Made by a program: the position numbers and the translations under genes. DNA of 64,000 nt from CAWDAQ01 sp963800325 (lineage in GTDB: Bacteria; Actinomycetota; Actinomycetes; Actinomycetales; Dermatophilaceae), in assembly GCA_963800325.1 (NCBI GenBank), contig CAWDAQ010000004.1, positions 1 to 64,000 on the forward strand, given 5' to 3'. Below the pieces are notes generated by a model that saw nothing but the letters and a program-made list of their open reading frames with translations, was not told the DNA's origin and ran no database searches. Below, piece after piece: positions 43,697-52,501 of this stretch (its first letter is position 1; the number at the start of each line of letters is the position of its first letter).

Positions 43697-44761
43697 ATGC
43701 GGATCGGGCTGGCCGGAGTCGGGAGGATCGGGGCGTTCCACGCCGCGACCCTGCGGGACCTGGACTCGGTGGACGAGGTCGTCGTCGCCGACGCCGACCC
43801 GGAGGCCGCCCGCGCGGTCGCCGAGGCCGAGGGGCTCGGCGTCGCCGACGACGTGGAGTCGCTGCTCGCCGCGGGCATCGACGGCTTCGTCATCACCGCC
43901 GCGACCCGGGCACACGCCCCGCTGCTGCGGGCCGCCGTCGCCGCCGGGATCCCGACGTTCTGCGAGAAGCCTGTGGCCGCCACCCTCGAGGAGACGATCG
44001 AGCTCGCCGGGCTCGCGGGGACCGTCACCGTCCCGGTCCACGTCGGGTTCCAGCGGCGCTTCGACGCCGGCTACCGGGCGGCCCGGGACGCCGTCGCCTC
44101 CGGCGAGCTCGGGACGATCCACTCGGTGCGCGCGACGACCCACGACCAGGCCCCGCCGCCGGCGGCCTACATCGCGACCTCCGGCGGCCTGTTCCGGGAC
44201 TGCAGCGTCCACGACTTCGACATCATCCGGTTCGTCACGGGGCGCGAGGTCGCCTCCGTGTGGGCCACCGGGGCGAACAAGGGGGCCGACTTCTTCACCG
44301 CGGCCGGGGACGTCGACACCGCCGCGGCGGTGCTGACCCTCGACGACGAGACGCTCGTGACGGTGACCGCGACCCGCTACAGCGGCGGGGGCCACGACGT
44401 CAGGATGGAGGTCCTCGGGGAGCACGGGGCCGTCGGGGTGGGCCTGGACGACTCGCTCGCCCTCCGCTCGGTCGAGGAGGGTGTCACCTTCCCCGCCGGG
44501 CCGCAGCACTGGTCGTTCATGGAGCGCTTCCTCCCCGCCTACCGCGCCGAGCTCGCCGCGTTCGCCGACGTCGCCGCGGGACGGCTGCCGAGCCCGTGCA
44601 CGGTCGCCGACGCTCTCCAGGCGTTCCGGACGGCCGAGGCGTGCGAGATCTCCCGGGCCGAGGGCCGCGTCGTCCGGCTCGACGAGGTCCGGGGGCTGCA
44701 GGGCGAGACCACCGCTGCCACGCCCACTGCCACCCCCGACGCCGAGGAGGTGGCACGGTGA
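43697..44761 (+). CDS. iolG: Gfo/Idh/MocA oxidoreductase, probable inositol 2-dehydrogenase
   Basis: 354 residues from ATG 43697, with GAGGGAGAG upstream. The NAD-binding motif GLAGVGRIGAF is at 4-14, FCEKPVAA supplies the catalytic-site Lys (about 98), and FRDCSVHDFDIIRFVTGREV has the conserved Asp/His pair. As first gene of the locus it fits oxidation of myo-inositol to 2-keto-myo-inositol. A second family member is at 54472, so which uses myo- and which scyllo- or another inositol is undecided. Overlaps the next gene by four bases. Confidence 0.85.
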   Translation: MRIGLAGVGRIGAFHAATLRDLDSVDEVVVADADPEAARAVAEAEGLGVADDVESLLAAGIDGFVITAATRAHAPLLRAAVAAGIPTFCEKPVAATLEETIELAGLAGTVTVPVHVGFQRRFDAGYRAARDAVASGELGTIHSVRATTHDQAPPPAAYIATSGGLFRDCSVHDFDIIRFVTGREVASVWATGANKGADFFTAAGDVDTAAAVLTLDDETLVTVTATRYSGGGHDVRMEVLGEHGAVGVGLDDSLALRSVEEGVTFPAGPQHWSFMERFLPAYRAELAAFADVAAGRLPSPCTVADALQAFRTAEACEISRAEGRVVRLDEVRGLQGETTAATPTATPDAEEVAR

Positions 44762-45714
44762 CCGCCCCCACGACGTCGACGACCCGCCGCCCGATGACGC
44801 ACCGCATCGCCGCCGCCCCGATCTCCTGGGGGGTGTGCGAGGTGGCCGGCTGGGGCCACCAGATCGACCCTGCCACCGTCCTGACCCAGATGCGCGAGGT
44901 CGGCATCAGCGCCACGGAGTTCGGCCCCGAGGGCTTCCTGCCCGACGCCCCGGAGGCCAAGGCCGCCACCCTCGCCGCGCACGACCTCGAGGCCGTCGGC
45001 CAGTTCGTCCCCGTTGTCCTCCACGACGCGGGCCACGACCCCCTGCCGGAGGTCGAGCGGGCCATGACCGGCCTCGTCGCCACCTCCGCCTCGACCGTGG
45101 TCCTCGCCGCGGCCACCGGCGCGGACGGCTACGACTCCCGCCCGGTGCTCGACGACGACGGCTGGGCGACCCTGCTGGCCAACCTCGACCGGATCGACGC
45201 CGCCGCCGCCGGGCGCGGGCTCACCGCGACCCTCCACCCGCACGTCGGCACCATGGTCGAGAGCGGTGAGGAGACCCAGCGGGTCATCGACGGCTGCGGC
45301 ATCGGGGTGTGCCTCGACACCGGCCACCTCCTCATCGGCGGCGGCGACCCGGTCGCCCTCGCCCGGACCCGGCCCGAGCGCATCGCCCACGTCCACCTCA
45401 AGGACGTCGTCCTCGACCTCGCCGAGCGCGTCCGCTCCGGCGCGCTGGGCTACACCGACGCCGTGCGCCAGGGCGTCTACGTCCCGCTCGGCGTCGGCGA
45501 CGTCGACGTCGCCGCGATCGTCACCGCCCTCGAGGAGGACGGCTACGCCGGCTGGTACGTCCTCGAGCAGGACACGATCCTCACCGGGGACCCGGCGAGC
45601 ACCGGCGTCGACCCGCTCGCCGACGTGCGCGCCTCGGTCGCCCACCTCGCCGAGGTCGCCGCGGCCGTCGGCGCCGCCGACACCGGCACGACGAGCACGG
45701 GAGGTGGCCGATGA
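44758..45714 (+). CDS. TIM-barrel protein, IolE-like (inosose dehydratase or isomerase)
   Basis: 318 residues from GTG 44758 (GGAGG upstream; ATG 44794 is a weaker alternative). RIAAAPISWGVCEVAGWG resembles the IolE opening, and the AP-endonuclease-2-like barrel shows TLHPHVGTMVES, GVCLDTGHLLIGGGDP and HVHLKDVV, metal-binding positions. It could be the 2-keto-inositol dehydratase or an inosose isomerase; three such barrels occur in the locus. Overlaps iolG (GTGA) and iolC (ATGA). Confidence 0.82.
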   Translation: MTAPTTSTTRRPMTHRIAAAPISWGVCEVAGWGHQIDPATVLTQMREVGISATEFGPEGFLPDAPEAKAATLAAHDLEAVGQFVPVVLHDAGHDPLPEVERAMTGLVATSASTVVLAAATGADGYDSRPVLDDDGWATLLANLDRIDAAAAGRGLTATLHPHVGTMVESGEETQRVIDGCGIGVCLDTGHLLIGGGDPVALARTRPERIAHVHLKDVVLDLAERVRSGALGYTDAVRQGVYVPLGVGDVDVAAIVTALEEDGYAGWYVLEQDTILTGDPASTGVDPLADVRASVAHLAEVAAAVGAADTGTTSTGGGR

Positions 45715-46694
45715 GCCGCGACCACGAGGTCCTCACCATGGGACGGACCGGGGTCGACGTCTACCCGCTCGACCACAACGTCGGCCTCGACAAGGTGTCC
45801 CGGTTCGAGAAGTTCCTCGGGGGCAGCGCCACCAACGTCGCGGTCGCCGCCGCCCGCTACGGCCACGACACCGGGCTCATCACCCGGGTCGGGCGCGACC
45901 CGTTCGGCCGGTACGTCCGCGACGAGGCGGCTCGCCTCGGCGTCGACCCGGAGCACATCACCGAGGTCACGGCCGACCCCGCCCCCCCGACCCCGGTGAC
46001 GTTCTGTGAGGTCTTCCCCCCGGACGACTTCCCGCTCTGGTTCTACCGCTACCCGACCGCGCCGGACCTCATGATCGAGGAGGGCGAGCTCCCCCTGGAG
46101 GACATCCGCTCGGCCGGGGTGTTCTGGGCGACCGTCACCGGGCTGTCCCAGGAGCCGTCCCGCGCGGCCCACTTCGCCGCCTGGCGGGCGCGCGGGCGCC
46201 GCCGGCACACCGTCCTCGACCTCGACTACCGGCCGATGTTCTGGCCGCACCCGGAGCAGGCCCACGCCCAGGTCGAGGCCGCCCTCGAGCACGTCACCGT
46301 CGCGGTCGGCAACCGCGAGGAGTGCGAGGTCGCCGTGGGCGAGACCGACCCGGGGCGCGCCGCCGACGCCCTGCTCGAGCACGGCCTCGAGCTCGCCGTC
46401 GTCAAGCAGGGACCCAAGGGCGTGCTCGCCGCGACCCGCGACGAGCGCGTCGAGGTCCCGACCTTCCCGGTCGAGGTGGTCAACGGCCTCGGCGCGGGCG
46501 ACGCCTTCGGCGGAGCGCTCTGCCACGGGCTGTTGCTCGGGTGGCCCCTGCGCCGCACCCTGGAGTTCGCCAACGTCGCGGGCGCGATCGTCGCCACCCG
46601 GCTGGAGTGCTCCACCGCGATGCCCGACGAGGCCGAGGTCCTCGCCGCGCTCGCCGACCACCCCGCCCAGGTGGGCACGAGCACGGAGGCCTGA
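45711..46694 (+). CDS. iolC: 5-dehydro-2-deoxygluconokinase
   Basis: PfkB-family sugar kinase that phosphorylates 2-deoxy-5-keto-gluconate, 327 residues. LTMGRTGVDVYPLDHNVGL is the IolC-type start, FLGGSATNVAVAAARYG the substrate loop, and NGLGAGDAFGGALCHGLL the PfkB signature with the catalytic Asp. It overlaps the preceding gene by four bases and ends one base before the aldolase gene. Confidence 0.94.
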   Translation: MSRDHEVLTMGRTGVDVYPLDHNVGLDKVSRFEKFLGGSATNVAVAAARYGHDTGLITRVGRDPFGRYVRDEAARLGVDPEHITEVTADPAPPTPVTFCEVFPPDDFPLWFYRYPTAPDLMIEEGELPLEDIRSAGVFWATVTGLSQEPSRAAHFAAWRARGRRRHTVLDLDYRPMFWPHPEQAHAQVEAALEHVTVAVGNREECEVAVGETDPGRAADALLEHGLELAVVKQGPKGVLAATRDERVEVPTFPVEVVNGLGAGDAFGGALCHGLLLGWPLRRTLEFANVAGAIVATRLECSTAMPDEAEVLAALADHPAQVGTSTEA

Positions 46695-46695
46695 G

Positions 46696-47592
46696 ATGGA
46701 CGTCGCGAAGATCACCGAGATCCGCGCCCGCGAACCGGGCCGCATCCTCGCCGGCTGGGCCGAGCGCAGGCGCCGGCCGCTCCTCGGCGACGACGGCCGG
46801 ATGCTCCTCGTCGCCGCCGACCACCCCGCCCGGGGCGCCCTCGGGGTCCGCGGCGACGCGGGCGCGATGGCGAGCCGGTCCGACCTGCTCGAGCGGCTCG
46901 CGACCGCCCTGTCCCGGCCCGGCGTCGACGGCGTGCTCGGCACCCCCGACATCCTCGACGACCTCGTCCTCATCGGAGCCCTGGAGGACAAGGTCGCCAT
47001 CGGGTCGATGAACCGCGGCGGCCTGCAGGGGGCCGTCTTCGAGCTCGACGACCGGTTCACCGGCTACACCCCGGAGGAGATCGTCGCCCGCCGACTCGAC
47101 GGCGGGAAGATGCTCACCCGCATCGCCTTCGACGAGCCGGGCACCGTGGCGACGCTCGAGGCGAGCGCGCGCGCGGTCGGCGGGCTCGCGGCGCACGGGG
47201 TCATGGCCATGGTCGAGCCCTTCGTCTCCGTCCGGGAGAACGGCCGCGTGCGCAACCTCCTCGACCCCGACAGCACGATCACGTCGATGGCCATCGCGGC
47301 CGGGCTCGGCGCGAGCAGCGCCCACACCTGGCTCAAGCTCCCCGTCGTCGACGACCTCGAGCGGGTCATGGACGCCACCACCCTGCCCACCCTGCTGCTC
47401 GGCGGCGACCCGAAGGGCGACCCCGAGGACGCCTACGCCGCGTGGGGTCGCTCCCTCGAGCTGCCCGCCGTCCGGGGCCTCGTCGTCGGCCGGGCCCTGC
47501 TCTACCCCCCGGACGGGGACGTCGCCGCCGCGGTCGACGTCGCCGCCGGGCTCGTCCACGGCACCACCTCCGGAAGGAGCACGACCGCATGA
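46696..47592 (+). CDS. Cgl0159-family (beta/alpha)8 aldolase-like protein
   Basis: 298 residues. RMLLVAADHPARGALGV, GSMNRGGLQGAVFELDDRFTGY and GGKMLTRIAFDEP are typical of the Cgl0159 family found in actinobacterial iol clusters, a class I aldolase fold with a central Lys. It is likely to cleave 2-deoxy-5-keto-gluconate 6-phosphate to dihydroxyacetone phosphate and malonate semialdehyde, replacing IolJ, for which no gene is present. That role is inferred. Overlaps iolB (ATGA). Confidence 0.85.
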   Translation: MDVAKITEIRAREPGRILAGWAERRRRPLLGDDGRMLLVAADHPARGALGVRGDAGAMASRSDLLERLATALSRPGVDGVLGTPDILDDLVLIGALEDKVAIGSMNRGGLQGAVFELDDRFTGYTPEEIVARRLDGGKMLTRIAFDEPGTVATLEASARAVGGLAAHGVMAMVEPFVSVRENGRVRNLLDPDSTITSMAIAAGLGASSAHTWLKLPVVDDLERVMDATTLPTLLLGGDPKGDPEDAYAAWGRSLELPAVRGLVVGRALLYPPDGDVAAAVDVAAGLVHGTTSGRSTTA

Positions 47593-48551
47593 GCGACAAC
47601 GACCGCTGGGTCCTCCCCGCCGGGCGGGCGGCCGCCGACGGCTGGGACACCGCCGTCGGCGAGGCCACCCCCGGCTGGCGCCACACCGGGCTGCGCACGG
47701 TGACCCTCGCCGCCGGCGAGTCCCGCGAGGTCGCCACCGGCCAGGACGAGGTCGTCGTCGTGCCCCTCACCGGACCGGCCACGCTCGAGGTCACCGACGC
47801 CGCCGGGGCCGGGCACACCGCCGAGCTCGCCGGCCGGACCTCCGTCTTCGCCGGTCCGACCGACGTCGCCTACGTCGGCCGCGGGTCCACGCTCGTCCTC
47901 GGCGTCCCGGAGGGCACCGCCGGCGCGAGCCGGGTCGCGCTCGCCAGCGCCCGCGCCGGCAAGCGGTCCGAGCCGGTCCCGTTCCGGCACGTGCGCGCCG
48001 ACGAGGTCCCCGTCGAGCTCCGCGGCGCCGGTCAGACCTCCCGCGAGGTGCGCAACTTCGCCACCCCCCAGGTCCTCGACGCCGACTCGATCATCGCCTG
48101 CGAGGTCATCACCCCGGCCGGGAACTGGTCCTCCTACCCGCCCCACAAGCACGACGAGGAGCGACCGGGCGAGGAGACCGCGCTCGAGGAGGTCTACTAC
48201 TTCGAGGTCCGGGCCGAGGGCGCCCCGCGCGCCGGCGACCCGGGCGACGGTCGCGACCCGGTCGGCTACCAACGGGTCTACGGCACCGACGACCGGCCCA
48301 TCGACGTCCTCGCCGAGGTCCGCACCGGCGACGTCGTGCTCGTCCCGCACGGGTGGCACGGCCCGGCCATGGCCCCGCCCGGGTACGACCTGTACTACCT
48401 CAACGTCATGGCCGGTCCCGGCGACGAGCGGGCCTGGCTGATCTGCGACGACCCCGCCCACGGCTGGGTCCGCGCCTCCTGGGAGTCCCAGGAGGTCGAC
48501 CCGCGCCTGCCGCTCGGAGGCCGTGGCGGGCAGGGAGGCGACCGTGGCTGA
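47589..48551 (+). CDS. iolB: 5-deoxy-glucuronate isomerase
   Basis: Cupin-type isomerase converting 5-deoxy-glucuronate to 2-deoxy-5-keto-gluconate, 320 residues from ATG 47589. EVITPAGNWSSYPPHKHDEERPGEETALEEVYYFE is the diagnostic metal-binding segment, and VPHGWHGPAMAPPGYDLYYLNVMAGP the second one. The product is the substrate of IolC. Overlaps the aldolase gene by four bases and iolD by eight. Confidence 0.96.
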   Translation: MSDNDRWVLPAGRAAADGWDTAVGEATPGWRHTGLRTVTLAAGESREVATGQDEVVVVPLTGPATLEVTDAAGAGHTAELAGRTSVFAGPTDVAYVGRGSTLVLGVPEGTAGASRVALASARAGKRSEPVPFRHVRADEVPVELRGAGQTSREVRNFATPQVLDADSIIACEVITPAGNWSSYPPHKHDEERPGEETALEEVYYFEVRAEGAPRAGDPGDGRDPVGYQRVYGTDDRPIDVLAEVRTGDVVLVPHGWHGPAMAPPGYDLYYLNVMAGPGDERAWLICDDPAHGWVRASWESQEVDPRLPLGGRGGQGGDRG

Positions 48552-50523
48552 GCAGACCGTCCGGCTCACCGTCGCCCAGGCCGTCGTCCGCTTCCTCGCG
48601 GCGCAGTGGAGCGAGCGCGACGGCGAGCGCCAGAAGCTGTTCGCCGGGTGCTTCGGGATCTTCGGCCACGGCAACGTCGCCGGGGTGGGCCAGGCCCTCC
48701 TCCAGCAGGAGGTCGAGGTCACCCGGGCAACCGGGAGCGCCCGGGACGCCGGGCTGCCGTACGTGCTCGCCCGCAACGAGCAGGCGATGGTCCACACCTC
48801 GGTCGCGTACGCCCGGCAGAAGGACCGGCTGCAGACGTGGGCGTGCACGGCGAGCGTCGGCCCCGGCTCGACGAACATGGTCACCGGCGCCGCGCTCGCG
48901 ACGATCAACCGGGTGCCGGTGCTGCTCCTGCCGTCGGGGACGTTCGCGACCCGGGCCGCCTCACCGCTGCTGCAGGAGCTCGAGCAGCCCTGGGCCGGGG
49001 ACGTCACCGTCAACGACGCCTTCCGGCCGGTCTCGCGCTACTTCGACCGGGTCACCCGGCCGGAGGCCCTGCCGGCCGCGCTGCTCGGCGCGATGCGGGT
49101 GCTCACCGACCCGGTCGAGACCGGCGCCGTGACGGTCGCGCTGCCCCAGGACGTCCAGGCCCAGGCGTTCGACTTCCCCGTCGACCTGTTCGCGGAGCGG
49201 ACCTGGCACGTGGCCCGCCCCCCGGCGGAGCCCTCGCGCATCGCCGCCGCGGCCGACCTCCTCCGCACCGCCCGCCGGCCGCTCGTCGTCGCCGGTGGCG
49301 GTGTGCACTACTCCGGCGCCGAGGACGCGCTCGCCGCGTTCTGCGAGGCCACGGGGATCCCCGTCGGCGAGACCCAGGCCGGGAAGGGGTCGCTGCTCCA
49401 CGGCCACCCCCGCCTGCTCGGGGCCGTCGGCTCGACCGGGACGACCGCCGCGAACGCGGTCGCCCGGGACGCCGACGTCGTCATCGGGGTGGGCACCCGC
49501 TGGAGCGACTTCACCACCGCCTCCCGGACCGCCTTCCAGAACCCCGACGTGAGGTTCGTCAACGTCAACGTCGCGAGCTTCGACGCCGGCAAGCACTCCG
49601 GCCTCGCCGTCGTCGCCGACGCCCGGGAGGCCCTCGACGCCCTCACCGCGGCCCTCGCCGGCGAGGCCCCGGAGGCCGGCTACCACGTCGGGGAGGACTA
49701 CCTCGCCGAGCAGGCCCGGCTCTGGGCCGAGTGGGACGAGGCCGTCGAGGCCGCCCACACCCCGCCGGCCGAGGTCACCGACGCCCTCGCCGCCGGGCTG
49801 CTCACCCAGGGCGAGGTGCTCGGGGTCGTCAACGAGCGGACGGACCCGCGCGACGTCGTCCTCTGCGCCGCCGGCTCGATGCCCGGCGACCTGCACAAGC
49901 TCTGGCGGGTGCGGGACCGGCGCGGCTACCACGTCGAGTACGGCTACTCGTGCATGGGCTACGAGGTCCCCGCCTCCCTCGGGATCCGGCTCGCCGACGA
50001 GAGCCGGGACGTCTTCGCCATGGTCGGCGACGGCGGCTACCTCATGATGCCCACCGAGCTCGTCACCGCGGTCCAGGAGCGGATCAAGGTCGTCGTCGTC
50101 CTCGTCCAGAACCACGGCTTCCACTCGATCGGGTCGCTCTCGGAGTCGCTCGGCTCCCAGCGGTTCGGCACCCGGTACCGCTACCGCTCGGAGCAGACCG
50201 CCCGGCTCGAGGGGGAGGTCCTGCCCGTCGACCTCGCCGCGAACGCGGCCAGCCTCGGTGCGACCGTCATCGAGGTCCACTCCCGCGCCGAGCTCGAGCA
50301 GGCGGTCGCCGACGCCAAGGCCGCGCCCGCCGACCGGCCCGTCGTCATCCACGTCGAGACCGACCCGCTCGTCGAGGCCCCGGACAGCGCGTCCTGGTGG
50401 GACGTCCCGGTCTCCGAGGTCAGCGAGCTCGACTCGACCCGGTCCGCCCACGGGACCTACGCGGCCCACAAGGCCACCCAACGACCCCACCTCGCCCCCG
50501 CCGAAGGGAAGGCATCAGAATGA
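48544..50523 (+). CDS. iolD: 3D-(3,5/4)-trihydroxycyclohexane-1,2-dione acylhydrolase
   Basis: Thiamine-diphosphate enzyme that opens the cyclitol ring to 5-deoxy-glucuronate. GTG 48544 (MAEQTVRLTVAQAVVRFL) is chosen for its GGGAGG; GTG 48523 is in frame upstream. 659 residues. The FGIFGHGNVAGVG start, central GAVGSTGTTAANAVA and the ThDP/Mg motif MVGDGGYLMMPTELVTAVQ are present. Eight-base overlap with iolB; the stop overlaps the next ATG. Confidence 0.96.
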   Translation: MAEQTVRLTVAQAVVRFLAAQWSERDGERQKLFAGCFGIFGHGNVAGVGQALLQQEVEVTRATGSARDAGLPYVLARNEQAMVHTSVAYARQKDRLQTWACTASVGPGSTNMVTGAALATINRVPVLLLPSGTFATRAASPLLQELEQPWAGDVTVNDAFRPVSRYFDRVTRPEALPAALLGAMRVLTDPVETGAVTVALPQDVQAQAFDFPVDLFAERTWHVARPPAEPSRIAAAADLLRTARRPLVVAGGGVHYSGAEDALAAFCEATGIPVGETQAGKGSLLHGHPRLLGAVGSTGTTAANAVARDADVVIGVGTRWSDFTTASRTAFQNPDVRFVNVNVASFDAGKHSGLAVVADAREALDALTAALAGEAPEAGYHVGEDYLAEQARLWAEWDEAVEAAHTPPAEVTDALAAGLLTQGEVLGVVNERTDPRDVVLCAAGSMPGDLHKLWRVRDRRGYHVEYGYSCMGYEVPASLGIRLADESRDVFAMVGDGGYLMMPTELVTAVQERIKVVVVLVQNHGFHSIGSLSESLGSQRFGTRYRYRSEQTARLEGEVLPVDLAANAASLGATVIEVHSRAELEQAVADAKAAPADRPVVIHVETDPLVEAPDSASWWDVPVSEVSELDSTRSAHGTYAAHKATQRPHLAPAEGKASE

Positions 50524-51425
50524 GCTCGACGACCGCGCCGATGATCGGCACCGCCCCGGACAGCTGGGGGGTGTGGAACCCCTCCGGCGACCCGCTCCAG
50601 ACGCCGTGGCAGCGCTTCCTCGACGAGGCCGCCGAGGCCGGGTACACCCGGATCGAGCTCGGCCCCTACGGGTACCTGCCCACCGAGCCCGAGCGGCTCG
50701 CCGACGAGCTGGCCCGACGCGGACTGACCGTCACCGCCGGCACGATCTTCGAGCACCTCCACCGGCCGGACTCCTGGGACTCCACGTGGGCGGGGGTCTC
50801 GGCCGCCGCGAGCCTGACGACGGCGATGGGGGCCGAGCACCTCGTCGTCATCCCCGACATGTGGCGCGACCCGGTCAGCGGGGAGGTCCTCGAGGACCCG
50901 CAGCTGACCGACGAGCAGTGGCCGGCGTACGCCGAGCGGGTGAACCGGCTCGCCGCCGCCATCCGCGACGAGTACGGGCTCCGGTTCCAGTTCCACCCGC
51001 ACGCCGACAGCCACGTCGACACCCAGGCCAACGTCGAGCGCTTCCTCGCCCTGACCGACCCCGAGGTCGTCAGCCTCTGCCTCGACACCGGGCACATCTC
51101 CTACTGCGGCGGGGACAACCTGCAGATCATCCGGGACCACCCGGACCGGATCGGCTACCTCCACCTCAAGCAGGTCGACCCGGCGGTCGTCGACAAGGTG
51201 CACGCCGAGGGCCTGGGCTTCGGCGAGGCCGTCAAGCTCGGCGCCATGTGCGAGCCGCCGAACGGCGTCCCCGAGATGGGCCCCGTCCTCGAGGCCGCCG
51301 CCGCGCTCGACGTCGAGCTGTTCGCGATCGTCGAGCAGGACATGTACCCCTGCCCCTTCGACCAGCCCCTTCCCATCGCCACCCGCACGCTGCGGCACCT
51401 CAGCGCGTGCGGTCCCCTCCGCTGA
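50520..51425 (+). CDS. iolE: TIM-barrel protein, second IolE-like
   Basis: 301 residues from ATG 50520 (ATGA overlap with iolD). APDSWGVWNPSGDPLQTPWQRFLDEAAEAGY resembles bacterial IolE/xylose-isomerase-like barrels. FQFHPHADSHVDT, CLDTGHISYCGGDN and GYLHLKQVDP mark metal ligands. Position after iolD fits inosose dehydratase, and I give it the iolE symbol with reserve because the copy at 44758 competes for it. A seven-bp hairpin at 51453-51472 separates it from the transporter genes. Confidence 0.8.
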   Translation: MSSTTAPMIGTAPDSWGVWNPSGDPLQTPWQRFLDEAAEAGYTRIELGPYGYLPTEPERLADELARRGLTVTAGTIFEHLHRPDSWDSTWAGVSAAASLTTAMGAEHLVVIPDMWRDPVSGEVLEDPQLTDEQWPAYAERVNRLAAAIRDEYGLRFQFHPHADSHVDTQANVERFLALTDPEVVSLCLDTGHISYCGGDNLQIIRDHPDRIGYLHLKQVDPAVVDKVHAEGLGFGEAVKLGAMCEPPNGVPEMGPVLEAAAALDVELFAIVEQDMYPCPFDQPLPIATRTLRHLSACGPLR

Positions 51426-51452
51426 CCCGCGCCCGCGGGCAGCACCCAGATC

Positions 51453-51472
51453 CCGTCGCACCGACGCGACGG
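51453..51472 (+). promoter_or_regulatory. Stem-loop between iolE and the ABC binding-protein gene
   Basis: CCGTCGC (51453-51459) and GCGACGG (51466-51472) pair around a six-base loop, 24 bp before the binding-protein ATG. Such hairpins can act as partial terminators or protect the downstream message, raising binding-protein yield. Confidence 0.45.
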
Positions 51473-51496
51473 TCTCCTGAAAGGTAGAGAACCACG

Positions 51497-52495
51497 ATGA
51501 ACCGATTCACGCGCAACAGTGTGGTTGCGGTCGGTGCGGTCGCGGCCCTGACCCTGGCGGCCTGCAGCAGCTCCGGCGGCAGGCAGGCCACGGAGAGCTC
51601 CGGCGGCGCCTCGGCAGGACAGGCGAACACGCCACGGATGACCGTCGCGATGATCACCCACCAGGCACCGGGCGACACGTTCTGGGACATCATCCGCAAG
51701 GGGGCCGAGGCCGCCGCCCAGAAGGACAACGTCGACCTCCAGTACTCGAACGACCCGGACGCGACCAAGCAGGCCCAGCTCATCCAGGCCGCGGTCGACA
51801 AGGGGGTCGACGGGATCGCGGTCACCGACCCCAACACGGGCGCCCTCTCCGGCGACATCAAGAAGGCCGTCAAGGCCGGCATCCCGGTGTCGATGTTCAA
51901 CGCCGGGGGGACCGACGCGCTCGACCTGGGGGCCATCGGCTACTTCGGTCAGAGCGAGACCGACGCCGGTCTCGCCGTCGGCCAGCGGGTCGCCGACAAG
52001 GGGGCCAAGAACGTGCTCTGCGTCATCCAGGAGCAGGGGCAGCAGCAGCTCGAGGACCGCTGCGCCGGGGTGAAGAAGGGAGCCCAGGGCGTCAACGTCC
52101 AGCGGCTCTACGTCAACGGCCGGGACGACTCGGCCGTGACGACCGGGATCCAGGCGAAGCTCACCGAGGACAAGGGCATCGACTACGTCGTCACCCTCGG
52201 TGCCCCCTTCGCCCTCGACGCGGTGAAGTCGGTCAACCAGGCCGGCAGCAGCGCCAAGATCGGCACCTTCGACACGAACAAGCAGCTCGTCGCCGCGATC
52301 AAGGACGGGGACGTCCAGTTCGCCGTCGACCAGCAGCCCTACCTGCAGGGCTACCTCGCCGTCGACTCGATCTGGCTCTACGTCACCAACGGCAACACCA
52401 TCGGTGGCGGCCAGAACGTCGCGACCGGCCCGGCCTTCATCGACAGCTCGAACATCGACAAGGTGTCCAAGTTCGCCGAGAACGGGACCAGGTGA
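51497..52495 (+). CDS. Sugar/inositol ABC transporter substrate-binding lipoprotein
   Basis: 332 residues. The lipobox LAACSSS after a hydrophobic stretch (VVAVGAVAALTLAAC) marks a lipoprotein. The mature part is a periplasmic-binding-protein type 1 fold (ribose/inositol class): TVAMITHQAPGDTFWDIIRKGAEAAA, DGIAVTDPNTGAL and IGTFDTNKQLVAAIKDG. Context makes myo-inositol the likely ligand. First of three transporter genes. Confidence 0.92.
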   Translation: MNRFTRNSVVAVGAVAALTLAACSSSGGRQATESSGGASAGQANTPRMTVAMITHQAPGDTFWDIIRKGAEAAAQKDNVDLQYSNDPDATKQAQLIQAAVDKGVDGIAVTDPNTGALSGDIKKAVKAGIPVSMFNAGGTDALDLGAIGYFGQSETDAGLAVGQRVADKGAKNVLCVIQEQGQQQLEDRCAGVKKGAQGVNVQRLYVNGRDDSAVTTGIQAKLTEDKGIDYVVTLGAPFALDAVKSVNQAGSSAKIGTFDTNKQLVAAIKDGDVQFAVDQQPYLQGYLAVDSIWLYVTNGNTIGGGQNVATGPAFIDSSNIDKVSKFAENGTR

Positions 52496-52501
52496 GCCGA
52501 G

